NCBI GenBank assembly: GCA_019323495.1
Contig: JAHWHE010000013.1
Span: 1-14,654 of the forward strand
Direction of reading: 5' to 3'
Length of the DNA: 14,654 bases
From: Candidatus Woesearchaeota archaeon
GTDB taxonomy: Archaea > Nanobdellota > Nanobdellia > Woesearchaeales > WJKV01
A model generated the notes under the pieces. That model saw nothing but the letters and a program-made list of their open reading frames with translations. It made no database searches and was not told the origin of the DNA. Numbering within the stretch: the stretch's first letter is position 1; each line of letters opens with the position of its first letter. Below, piece by piece: positions 1-12,200 of the stretch. A program made the position numbers and the translations under genes.

Positions 1-252
1 CTTGAAGAAATACTAAAAGAAGAGCAGGTCAAGAAGAAAGCAACTGACATATTCGCAAGGAACAAGATAGACATGACGGCTCCTAATGTAAAAGAGCTCT
101 ACGATTTCCTAGAATCAAAAGGAAAACAGACAGAAAGATCAACAACAATTGAGAATAATATTGCAAGGCTTGTTGCATTGAACGAATTCATTGACAGGCA
201 GCTAAAAGAAGGCAAAATGCCTAGAACAGATTTTGTAGAAGCAGGAGAAAGC
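1..252 (+). other. Helical, charged segment before the TIM barrel (residues 1-84)
   Basis: This stretch of the giant frame is cut on its left by the window edge. It is charged and predicted helical by eye, beginning LEEILKEEQVKKKA, with a V-K-E-L-Y-D-F-L-E-S helix and ending just before the first strand of the TIM barrel. It resembles no family that I recognise. It is probably the tail of a preceding helical region, or the lead-in of the barrel domain. Confidence 0.5.
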
Positions 253-3200
253 GCATTCTTCAATGGAAATTATATTGCAGACATAATAGCTGGAACTTAC
301 AGCAAGAAAGTGAAACATCTAGAACTATCTGTCGATTATCTGTTCTTCAACATGAACGACAAGAACAAATTCATTCCAGGCGAATTGAGTGACGAAGTTA
401 TAGCTTTAGTCAAGAGCATCACAGAGAAGCTAGGAATGACTGTATCTATACACTCGCCAATCATAGGAATGCGCCCTGGACAGTTCGAAGCTCCTACTGC
501 AAATCCTGAATTGTACAAGAAAACACTTGAATTGGCAAAGAAGCTTGGCGCAACAGATGTGGTTGTGCACGTTATCGACACGAGCGACAAAGGCCTTGAT
601 GCAATCGCAGAAATTATTGCACACACACAAACACCAGGAGCAAAAGGCGTAAAGGTTGCATTGGAGAACTATTATACTTATGACGCAGAAGGTAAGAAGA
701 TTTACCACACAGGAGCGGAATTTGAAAGGCAATTACGAGAGATAGTTAGAAGGCTTAGAGCAAGAAACGTTGTGCCTGGAGAAGCAATGTCGATCACGCT
801 TGACATAGCGCACATAAATGTTGCAGAGCAGGATGTAATGCAGTCTGCTGACCAGATTGCAAGGGTTGCAAAAGAATTAGGCATAGACATTGCAGAGATA
901 CATTCGAACAATAACATAGGTCCTGACATTGATCCGTTCCAGGGCTTCAGTTCTGATGTCCACCAGAGCGTCTCGAGCACAGCAGGCACATTGAATCAAT
1001 TGGCAGCAACAGCACTGGTCCTTGCCAGAGGCCACAGCCCTCAAGTCATTGGCGAGCAGATGGCCAGCATAAACGGAAACGATCTTGAATATCTTGAAAA
1101 AGTAAAAGTCTTAGAAGAAGAAATAAAAGACACAACAATTGAGGAAATAAGAGCAAAAGGAAGAGCGCGTCTTAATGAGCGCGCAGCTGAACTGAACAAA
1201 TTGCTTTCCTTTGTCAAAGACTATGCACCATCCGCAGAAGTCATGGAGCTGATAGCAGGAGTATTTGGAGCAGACATTTTATTAAACCACTTATTGAATA
1301 ACAGGGTAAAGATTCTTCTCAAAGATTATAGTGCGTTCAAAGAAGAAAAAGCAACTATTTCTGCAGAAGCAGGCGCAATCATCATGGAATACATCAGTTC
1401 CTTGCCTACTGCAGACAGGATGAACTTCATAATCAATGTTTTGGAACCAAAGATATTAGCTGATGAAATATTAGGAGAATTATCCAAGCAAATCAAAGAG
1501 GCAAGAAAAACAGATATGTTCCTTGCGAGCGATGCAAGCAAGGAATTGGTACAGAATTATAAGAATAAAGTAACTTCATTGATAGACGAAGTAGAACAAG
1601 CAGGATTAAAAGAAGTTGCAGAAGAAATCGAAGAAGATGAACTCGGCCTTCCAGAGGATGTTCTTGAACAGATCACAAGTGCAGAAGCAGTACAAGAAGA
1701 AAGCGTATTCATGGGAGGTCTTGAAGATGAGGCAAAGAAAGCAGAAGAGCTTCTTGCTCCGCCTGCAGAAAGAGCTCCTGCACTGGCAAGGCCTGCTGCA
1801 AGGCCTCTTGAAGAGATTGTGCAGCTCCCAGAAACAGTCGAAGAGCCTACGGAATTCCAAGAACAGCTATTGCAATCGAATCTTGACAGGATACGGAGCT
1901 CATTAAAAGCAGAGCGTCCTGAATCTGAAGCAGAGATAGACAGTTTGTTCGGCACATTAGAAAAAATACTTTATGTTCAGAACAAAAAAGCAGGCCAGAT
2001 CTCATTCCTGGCTCCTGATGCAGCTCACATCAACAGGGTCGCAGCCAATGTAGAAAAGTTCATGACATGGGGAGAACTGGATAATAAATTAAAAGAGCAG
2101 TATGGAGAAAAAGCAGAGACAGTCGCGATTCTGGCAGCACTATTATCAAAGATAGGTTACGCTCACAACCAGCTTGATACTGCAAAAAGGGGAACATACT
2201 ATGAAAACAGGGTCTATGCACAAGAAATGCTTGCTGCAATGGGGCCAGCAATAAGAAACGCATTGGATCTCACAGATGCGCAGTACAGCAGTCTGGAACA
2301 GGCAATCATAGAGGAAGGTACCTTTGGGACACGAACAGAATACTATGAAGGCAAGTATTCAAACCCATTGACAGCGTTATTGACATTGTCTTCTGAAATG
2401 GATGTTACCCAGAAAAGATTGCTTGAATGGCAGAAAGATCCTACAACCATCAAGATCCTGAACAGAGTCTATACAAATCAAAAGATTATGGAGATGTACA
2501 ATGAAATGCGCACTCTTGAGATAGACTTGTTAAAAGCCAAAAAAGAGAATGATGCAGAAAAGATAAAACAAATAACAGCTGAAATGCAGTACAATGGCGA
2601 ACTTTTCAATGCAAAGGTGGCAAAAGTAGTGGCGCAGGAGATTGAAAAGACAAGAGCAGAGATTACAGAGAAATTAAAAACAGATTTAAGATTTGCAGAG
2701 CGCAGGGCGCAACTTGAAAGATACCTTGCGCAGATCAGCGAATATCTGGGCCAGATAACTGCAGATAGCTTTGAATGGTATGTAAGTTCTTTTGTTCTTG
2801 ACAATGTGGAGATTACAGGCACAGAAGGACAGCCATTGACATTGTCATTCGAATCTTTAATGTCGTACGAAACCAAGGACAAGTTCGAAGCAATGGGCGC
2901 AGCAGCTAGGCTTGACTACTTGTACAAGTTCCATGCAGACAGGATGAGGAATATCGCAACAGACATCTCAAGAGACCTTGGTTTGAAAGTCAATGTCGAG
3001 CACAAGAAACTAGTAGAAAAGCAGGAGATAAAGGACTTAATAAACAAAGCGCCAAAAGCAGATACCCACACACATCTCAGGATGTCGGTTGACTTCAGAA
3101 TATTGATGAATGATATTTTCCTTAACCCTAAAGTGGATTTACATGCAAAAAGTGTTGAAGGAAAAGTTGCACTTACAAATGACATATTGAATAAATTCTT

Positions 3201-6200
3201 CGAGACAGAGATTGATCTAATAAAAGTAGTAGATCTTGCCAGGGAAAGTGCACAGGGTCTTTATGAAGAACTTCAAGGAATGTATGATGCATATGGAATA
3301 ACCCCAGAGTATACAGAAATGCCAAAGAACAAAGAGCTTCTTGTGATGGACGCTCAGAACCTGATAGAAGTCTTAGGAGAAAAAATGAGCCTTGAAGATA
3401 GGCAACTGCTGCAAAAGAGGATTGAACTATTCAACAAGATGCAGCAGCAACTGAGATGGCTTTTCAGCTTTGATGAAGGAACTCTTATTGAATTCGTACA
3501 GATGTACATTGCGACAGCAGGCATGTTCGAGATTTCTGATCAAGACAAGCAGACTTTGGCTATCGAAACTGCAAAAGAATACTTTACTGAATATGCAGAA
3601 GACAATGCAGCTTATGTCGAACCAAGAACAAGCGTAAAGCGCACTGAGGAAGACATAAGAAAAGACATGGCACAAATCATTTTAGGGTATAAATTAGTAA
3701 AAGGAGAAAGACCAGACATGAGGGCTGTGATAGCATTAGTCAAGGGAATCATACAGAATGCAAAAGACGTGGAAGGCGCCAATTCTGAAGAAGCAAGGGC
3801 AAAATCAAATGCAGACAAAGCAAGATTCATAGTTAACATGCTGAAACGAGCAATTGCAAACCCTGATGAGATTTACCTTAGTGACCAAGGCCAGGTTGTT
3901 ACAGGAAGAGACATGCTCCATTATTTCGCAGGAATAGACATCGCAGGGCAGGAAGAATTCAATCCTCCAAAAATCTTCTTTGAAGTCTTCAATATAATAG
4001 ATGACTACAACAGGTTTGTGATGGATGAATTGACTGACGAACAGATTTTCGAACTCGGAATTCCAAGAGACCAGTTAATAGTAGGAAAGACAACGCATGT
4101 CGGCGAAGGATTTACAGATGTCAGTGTCGAAAGCGGAATAAGGCACGGCTTTGAAGCATTATATAATGACCAGTTGACAGAAGATAATATTCCGACCAAG
4201 CCTAAGATGCAGAGGCTGGGCCATCTGATAGCGCCTGCTGTCAATCTGGACCAATTCCTTGGCCAGACAAGGACAGAAAGGATCTCAGAAAGAATAGATC
4301 AAATCAAATTCGATCTTGCATTGCTAAAGATGGGCATCCCTCTTATATCTGTTACCGAAGCAGGGTTGCGGGCAGAACTTGCAGATCTTGAGAAGAAGGA
4401 CCCTACAGACTCAGTCGAAATAACTTACACGCCTGAAATGATAACCGACTTAAAAATAAGGGCAGGATTCCTGCTCGACAAAGTCATTAAAGCAGAAGCT
4501 GTTGTTGAAACAAATCCAACATCAAACGTCGGCATAGGTCCAATAAGCAGCTTCAAGGATCATACTCTAAACATATACAAAGACTATACATACGGCAAAT
4601 GGATTGAATGGGTAAAAGCAGATCTTGCAGGCAATAATATTGCACTGGCTAAACTTCAAGCTTATGAAGATGATATCGATACAGAATTGACAACTCCTGT
4701 AGATCCTGCAGAATTGCCTAAACTGATCAAAGGCAAGCTAATCAAAGCGACAATCAATACAGACGATCTGACAATGTTCGGCACAACTTTGTCAAGAGAG
4801 ATATACATTGTTGCAGAAGCGCTCGACATACCCATCGACAGACTGCTTGACATGATGAAAGAAGGCTTTAACTCCCGCATAGGTTGGAGAACGCTGGAGA
4901 GAACAGCAGAAGTAGAACAGGCATTCAAAGACCTGGCTCCTGATGTTGAAGAAATCAAAAGAGAAGAAGCTGTTGAAGGAGAGGAGATTCCTCCTACGCC
5001 TAGAGTCGAAGCGCTCCCTGAAGAAACTGCCATTGGAGTGATACCTGTCAGCCAGATGAGTGCAGAAGACAGAAAGACTCTTGAGGATTACGCAGCTGCA
5101 AAATGGGAAGGAGATTATCATAAATTAAGCAAAGCTTTTGAAGACATGTCCTTCCTATTACGGAAATACGGCAAGTTCTCAGAGCAACAGATAAGAGAAC
5201 TTATGTTGATAAAAGCTAAGGCAGTTGGTTTGGATGAAGAAGCAGTTGATAAGATCTTCAAGCTGTATGAGTTAAGCCCAGAGCAAAGCATGGTTTTAGT
5301 GGAAGGTCAAGATCCTGTTAAAGGCAAAAAAGAGAGACTTCCGCAGCTTAAAAGAGGACCAAAAGCATTGAATTATTTCTATAGTATAAACAAAGGCGTC
5401 CCTACTGTAAGCTTGCTAAGGGACGCCGATGTAATGACAAGGCTGTTATTAGAATTATACCCTGAGCACCAAAAAGACTTGTCTCATCTTTTGGTTAGTA
5501 GGAAGACAATGACAAATACGGTTTATACTTACTTGAAAAAATTCATGTTGGCGGTCGGAACAAAAAAATCTTTCTTGAAAACTAAACAAGAATACAGAGA
5601 CCATGTTGCAGTTCTTAAAAATGAGATAGCAAGGCTAATGAAAAAACCTGCAAATGCAGAAGAAAAAGCAATCGCGCGCCTCGTCAAGGATCTTTGGTAC
5701 GGTCAAGAATTCGATCCGGAAACTTTTGAAACCAAAGAAGTGGAAGGTATACTTAAGAAGACGCTAAGGGAAAGCGGAGCATTTGAAAAAGGCCAGGTTG
5801 TTTTCATGGAAACCTGCTGCTATACCTATCCTATTTTCTTGGAAGCAGTCACACAATACCATGCTGAAAACGAAGGCATCCCTATCGAAACAAAAAGCTT
5901 CTTCTGGAAATCCGGCTTTGCATTCGAAACAGGAATTGTTCCGCCAGAAAGCATGCAGTCTGCCGCAGATGCAATTGAAGATTCAATCGTATATACAAAT
6001 GTAGAAGAACCGCCAAGCTACAATTCATTGGTACTAACCAATCCAGAATATGTGCCATTGACGCCTATTGAACAATTGGAAAGCTGGTTTATAGACCTTA
6101 AGATGCACAATGATGTAGTAGACTTCAAAGTTGAAGAAGCTGAAGCAATACCTTTAATCGAAGAGTTTGCGCCGCCCGCACCAAGAGTGGAAGCAAAACC

Positions 6201-9200
6201 TGCTGTCGAGGAAGTAGAGATAGAAGCAGTCGAACTCAAACCTGCTGTTGAAGAAGTAGAGATAGAAGTTGAAGAGAAGCCAGTTATTGAAGAAGAAGCG
6301 AAGCCTGCAGAAGAGTTGACAGCAAAAGATCTCCTTGAGAAAGAGATTTATGACCAGGATAAGATATTAGAAGAGAGGATTACAGAGCTAACTTCAGCTC
6401 CTGACTGGACTCCAAGAGAATTTGCAGAACTTATCAGGGAAAACATAGAACCTCTTGAAAGATTGATAATCCTTTCATCACAATACACAAGACTGCCAGA
6501 CACAGGCATTCTTAACTTGAACAGGATGCTCGGAAACATTGCAGACGAGATTGCAAAGGCAAAGCCAGGCCAGGTTCTCGGCCTCGATGAGATCATGATA
6601 AAGGTAAAAGGCTTGAAGAATCTTAATTCAAAATTAGGCCACACAAAAGCTACAGAAGAGATGCTCAAGGCTTATCTTGCTGCTTCGGAACAGATGAAAG
6701 GCAGGCAGACAGGCGTTCTGCAGAAATTCATGCTTTCGATGCAGACAAACCGTGTTCCTGAAGATGTAGTTACAGAAGACATGCAAGGTATAGAAATCAT
6801 TGAAAATGTATGGGTTTATGAAGCAGACATATCTGACGAAGAAATGGGTGAAGTTGAAAATATCTTGAAAAACAGCGAAGTCAGTACAGACTTGAAAGAC
6901 ACTCTAACAGGCGGAAGAAAAAGATACTATCTGAAGATCACTGGCCCTGTAAAATACGAGGACATTGGAAAATTATTGAACTACCACTACAGGGATCTTG
7001 TTGTTAATTCGCACTTGGCAGACAAAGAAAACGTTCTTGTGAATTCGTATAGCTACGACGAAGTCAGTCTGATGGCACAATCACTGGTCAACCAAGGAAA
7101 AACAAGAGAAGCAGCAGAATTGATAGAAAGCTTCTCTGTCACAGAGGGCAATAAGATAATTTCAGCTGCCACGCAGATTGGCATGATTAAAAATATGCTT
7201 AAGGAAATAGAAGATCCAGCAACTCCTGAGATAATAAGAAATGAGAAGATGCAGGCGCTTATCGATGCAGTGAGAAAGGCAAGGAGGGACATCACAGGCC
7301 ATCCTAAGTTCGGCACTGCAATCAGGGGCGAGATATTATTCATACAAGACGTCATCAACAGAATAAATAGAGGAGAGATTTCTGAAGATGAATTCTACAC
7401 AACAATAGACATACATAACATGGGAGCTATAGGTCTCGAGGCAGTGCAAGATTTGATAGAGCAAAGCCTTGATAAGGACGGCAAAATCTCGCTGAGCAAG
7501 ATAGACGAAATAAGGCGTACTGCAGGAGATGCAAGCGATAAAATTACACTAAAAATATATCTTGCATTGTTGGGTCATCCTTCTTCATTATTGACTAACG
7601 AGGAATTAAGAGATTTATTGAGCCCAGAATTCATGGAATTAAGCACGCAGGATCTTCAAACATTGGCAGACATAATGGAAAAGATAACAGGACAGAAGGC
7701 TGTGGCAACACACGACGCGATCTGGAACAGTCTTGCAGGAATATTGGAAAATGTAAAAGACAAATACGGTTTGGGAGGAGATGAAGCCTCTGGACTTGAA
7801 TCGAATATTGAACTAACGCATCTTGTTTTGAGATTGATCTACATGCTCACTGGCAAAGAGGTTGCAGCAGGTGCAGGATTTGCAAAAGTTGACAACTTGA
7901 ATTTCGAGCAGGTTGACGATCTTGCAGAAAAAGCGCAATTGGTCACAAAAGTATTGAAAGATTCTACAACCGACCCAAGAGAGAAATTCGTCTATGAATA
8001 TGGAATTAAATTAGATAAGGCAACTGCAGATGAAGTGTTGAGTATCATCAAACAAAGATTAGACAAACCTGCTAAATCTGACAGCGAAGTGAAGAAGCTG
8101 CAGGTTCTGGTTGAAGACGAATCATTGGATATGTGGAAGCAGGCATTAGACGAGGAAAATTACAATAGGTTAGTAGGCATGAAAGAAGCAATAATGGCGC
8201 TTACGCCTTCAGTCGAAGCCCCAGAAAAAATTTCTGATGAGGATGCACAGGAAAACGCAGCTGCTAAAATAGACGTCACAATCACTCCAGACACAAGATC
8301 AGACATACAGACCACTGTTCAAGATATTGCAGACCGACTTGTAGAAACTCCCGGCTTGGAAAGCCAGGTAAAGCAATACGAGGATTACTATAAGACTCAA
8401 ATCAGGGATGCTATTCAAACATTCGAAGAAAAGACAGGAACCCCTTGGAGACCTGCCGGACTTTTCGCAGATATAAATGAAGACTTGTATGATAAATACA
8501 TAGAATATGCTTCAAAAGTGCTTGCGCTGGTTGTTGTATCTGATGGCAAAATGGCCAAGGACCTCAATAAAGAGAAAGCAACCAAGAAATTGCTTGACGA
8601 TATCGCAGAACTCGAGAAAACCTTTGAACAAGAATTCACGCGCCTTGGAGAACCAAAACTGTTGGAAGAAGAAGAGATTGAAACTCAAAAAACCTTTGCC
8701 CAAAGAACAATCGACGAAACAGGAAAGGCAAGAACGCTTGTCGATCTTGTTTCTGTCAAGTACAAGCCTATTGCGCAGCGGCTTGGAAGGGACTTAAGGA
8801 TGCAATTCCTAAGAGAGACCGGCTATGCAGTTGAGTTAGATTCACTAGTAAGAGAAAATAAAGTCAAGGCTGAAAATGAAATGAACAGGTTCAGGGCCCG
8901 GCTTGCTGACAAACTGAGAAAATGGAAAGAGTTCGAAGAAGCCCAGCTTTCATGGATACAAAAAACCGTAAGGAAAATCTCTTCAGTATTCACTGCAAAA
9001 CAAGTGCCTAAGCAAAGACCTATCATTGTATACGTAACAGGAGAGCCCGCAGCTGGAAAATCATACCAAGCAGACCAGATAAAGGCGCAGGGAGCATTGG
9101 ATGAAACAGGCAAGCAAATCGCAAAGCCAGAAGAGATTTTAGTCATACATCTTGATGATCTCGAGGGCCACGACATAAGATCATTAAAAGCAATAATAGA

Positions 9201-12200
9201 AAGGCCTGAACTGTTGACAAAATCATTCAAGGATTTGACAGACGCGGAAAGCTCCTTGATAAAGACATTCTTCGAAGATCTTCAGAGAATCACAAAAAGA
9301 AATTCCAATAAGCTATTCTTTAATTTTGTTCCATCTATCGAACAGTTGAAGACAGACAGCAAACTCAATAACAGGAACTTCGCAGACATCATGAACACAT
9401 ACAATGCAAAAAACACAGAAATCAATGCTGCGGATTCTATATTGGTGCGGGAGAGGCAGAAAAAAGGTCTTGAAGCTCCTTCTATTGGAGATATCCAGGA
9501 AAGAATAGACAGTATTTACAAGGAATCAACCCTTCCTATTCCAAACAGGCTTCCTTTAATGATCGTTGAAGGTATCGCTCCCACAACAGAACAAGGTCTG
9601 GCAGGTCTGGCAGCAGATCCTTCTGCAAACTTATTAGGGGTTGACATGGTATTGCAAGTTGTTGCAGATCCTATGGCGATTTTTAATGCAATGGAGTTCA
9701 GGCAAAGATACGAGCCTGAAAAACTGATTAATAGAGGAATTTATGAGAGATTGTACTTATTGATGCAGGACGCGCCTATAAGGGACGCAGAAACCTTTGT
9801 CTATGACAATACAAGATCTTCTGAAGAGTTCATAGAAACAGAGCAGGCAAATGCTAAATTCAAGGCAGGGGAAATAACTCCTGAAATGCTTGTTACAGAA
9901 GCGCTTCCGGATCTCTTCTCAGAAGAAGAGATAACAATGCTGGAAAACCTTAATCTAATACCAGATATCGCAAAAAGGCTCACTCCGCAGGCAGAAGGCG
10001 CTTTGATAAAGTTGTATGTCAACAACAAGATAGGCTTGATTGCAACAGAAAACGAAATAAAAGAACTGCGTCTTGACGCCCTGCAAAGAAACATCCTCAA
10101 GTTCGCCGATAAAGTTGCCAAAAAGCAAAAACCTGCAGAAGCTCCTGAAAAAATCAAGATTTCTCCTTCAGAAGGCCCATTACAGCCAATCAAAAAATAC
10201 ACTGCAACTGAAAGATCCAATTTCTTGAACAGACTGTTCATAAGATTATTTTACGGAAAGAGAGTTATTAAAAACCCATTGGCACAGGTCAGCAGGCAAG
10301 TTGAGGCTGACTTAAGAAATACAGTCAGTCAGGAGCTAGGAACAGAGCTTACCTATATGGCCTTGAATAATCTTGGCCAACAAATCGCTGGCCGGGATGT
10401 AAGAAGAATCTATTATGATAAAGCAAAACAGCAGATTGTGGCCATAACAGAAAATTCAGTCATAAGATTCAATGTTCTCGCCCCTAAAAGAACAGCAATC
10501 AACAACATACTGATCCATCTAAAAAACATAGGCGTCGATGAAGCGCAATTAACAGAAGCCAGAAAACAGCTGCAAACTACTTCGGAGACAAATTTATATA
10601 GGACATTGGCGCGCGTTGAAAAAGTTTCATTCCTTGTACAAAATACATTGGGCAGCATTTACGTTGCGAAAAGTGAAACAGACCCTACGAAAAGGCGAGA
10701 GCTGTTCACTACCGCGATTATTGATTACGGACTTATTGACAAAGAATTGAAAAAGATGCCTTTATTTGAGGATGTAATTAACAAGCGTCTTGCAGATTTA
10801 GGACTTACAACCACTTCGATCAAAAAGTTACAGAAAACAGGCCCAGCACCATCCGTCTTTATCCCTCAGAATATTGTAGACAGGATAAATGAAATAGACA
10901 AGCTCACAGAATCAGTTAGGAACAAAGCATTAAAGACAGAGATCAACAAGAACTTAAAATCAACAATCAAAGATGATGACAAGAGAGACGATGTTTCTGA
11001 TGATTCACAAGACAATATAAAACCATGTTCTTCCTGCCCGATAAATTACAGGACCTTGGTCGAGAACTACATGAGAAAGATTGACTTGATTCTGCAGAAG
11101 CACAATGTCCGTCCTGAATTAAGGACTCCTGCACATCTGGAGGCGATTGCAAAATCCTTGTATGTTATCCCCGAAGTAGAGTTTGATGCTGCAATCACAA
11201 TCGTTGCAAAGAGCCTTAGCGACGGTGAGCTGGATTCGAGCGAAATCAATTCACTAAGATTCGCTCTCGACATGCTTGAATTCTATTACGTGACCAAGAC
11301 CGAGAAAAAAGGCTACCTGCCGAACAAGGCAGAAATAGAAGAATTGATGAAGATTATTGAAGAGCAGATAGCGAAATTCAATTTAATTGAAGAAAAAGAA
11401 AAGATACGGAAATTCTTCCCTACAAATAGAATAGATGATGATGCAAGGGGAGTGTTGGAAATGCTTGCATCTACAACATTCAGGAGCGACAATCCTAAAT
11501 TTCTGAACGAAGAATACAAAAGACGCTCCTTGGTGCTTTCATCCTATAGCAGCTTAACAGATGACGACGTTAAGAGATTGATAAGGGACAGACTTGAAGC
11601 TTTGGTTGCGTCTGGAGGAATAGAAACAGGGGACCTTGAAAAGCTGGTCAACGAATACAACATAGAATATTTCAAGCAACGGGCTGAATTTTTCAAGACA
11701 GGCCCAGCTGTGATAGATTACATGCTGGAGAAGAACCCAGACACGCCTGTCATAGGACTGCCAAGGGACACAGATATAATGATGATTCTTTTGTACCAGA
11801 TGTATCCTGAACTGGCAGACTCGACAGGAAATCTGCTGATCACAAGGACAAGCATAACAGAAAAATGTTATGACCAGATTTCTGCATTTATGTACGTCTT
11901 AAAAAACGAGCTCGATAGCAGGGATATCGATATTGAAGAGAATGAACAGAACTTCAGAAAATATGTTGAGGAGCTTTCTAAAGAAATAGAGCAATTGATG
12001 GAGTATAATAAAGACAAAAATCTTGAAGACAAAGACCTGATTGCGAGAGTCGTAGAAGACATCAAGCTCAATCTCAGGTCAGAACTTGAGTCCAGCGGGG
12101 CGTTTGAGAAAGGAAAGGCAGTTTTCATGGAGACCTGTTGTTTCACATTTCCTATATTCCTTGAAGCAGTCACGCAATACTATTCAAGAGTCGGCTGGCA

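Noticed and set aside
1616..1906. Plus-strand frame-2 open frame with a Shine-Dalgarno-like gggaggt ahead of an ATG near 1727
   Set aside because: It overlaps the giant gene in another frame over an Ala/Glu/Pro linker; its Lys/Gln-rich translation is a frame-shifted reading of gaa/aag-rich codons. The purine-rich motif is expected by chance here.
5783..6004. Plus-strand frame-2 open frame inside module copy 1
   Set aside because: It overlaps the most conserved block of the module in frame 1; its translation is rich in Lys, Ser and Gln with no family resemblance.
7057..7140. Tetratricopeptide-like helix pair (VSLMAQSLVNQGKTREAAEL)
   Set aside because: Only a single unit is visible; without neighbouring repeats the pattern is too weak to call.
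7465..7500. EF-hand or dockerin-like loop SLDKDGKISLSK
   Set aside because: D, D, G and I fit the loop, but the first position is Ser and the last is Lys instead of an acidic residue, there is no paired second loop, and the flanking region gives no other support.
8507..8797. Plus-strand frame-2 open frame in the helical arm before the P-loop domain
   Set aside because: It is a shadow of the frame-1 coding sequence: the Arg/Lys/Leu-rich translation is what frame 2 of gaa/aaa-rich codons gives.
11026..11037. Zinc-binding site from C-S-S-C
   Set aside because: Only one C-x-x-C pair is present, and no second Cys/His pair lies within reach to complete a site.
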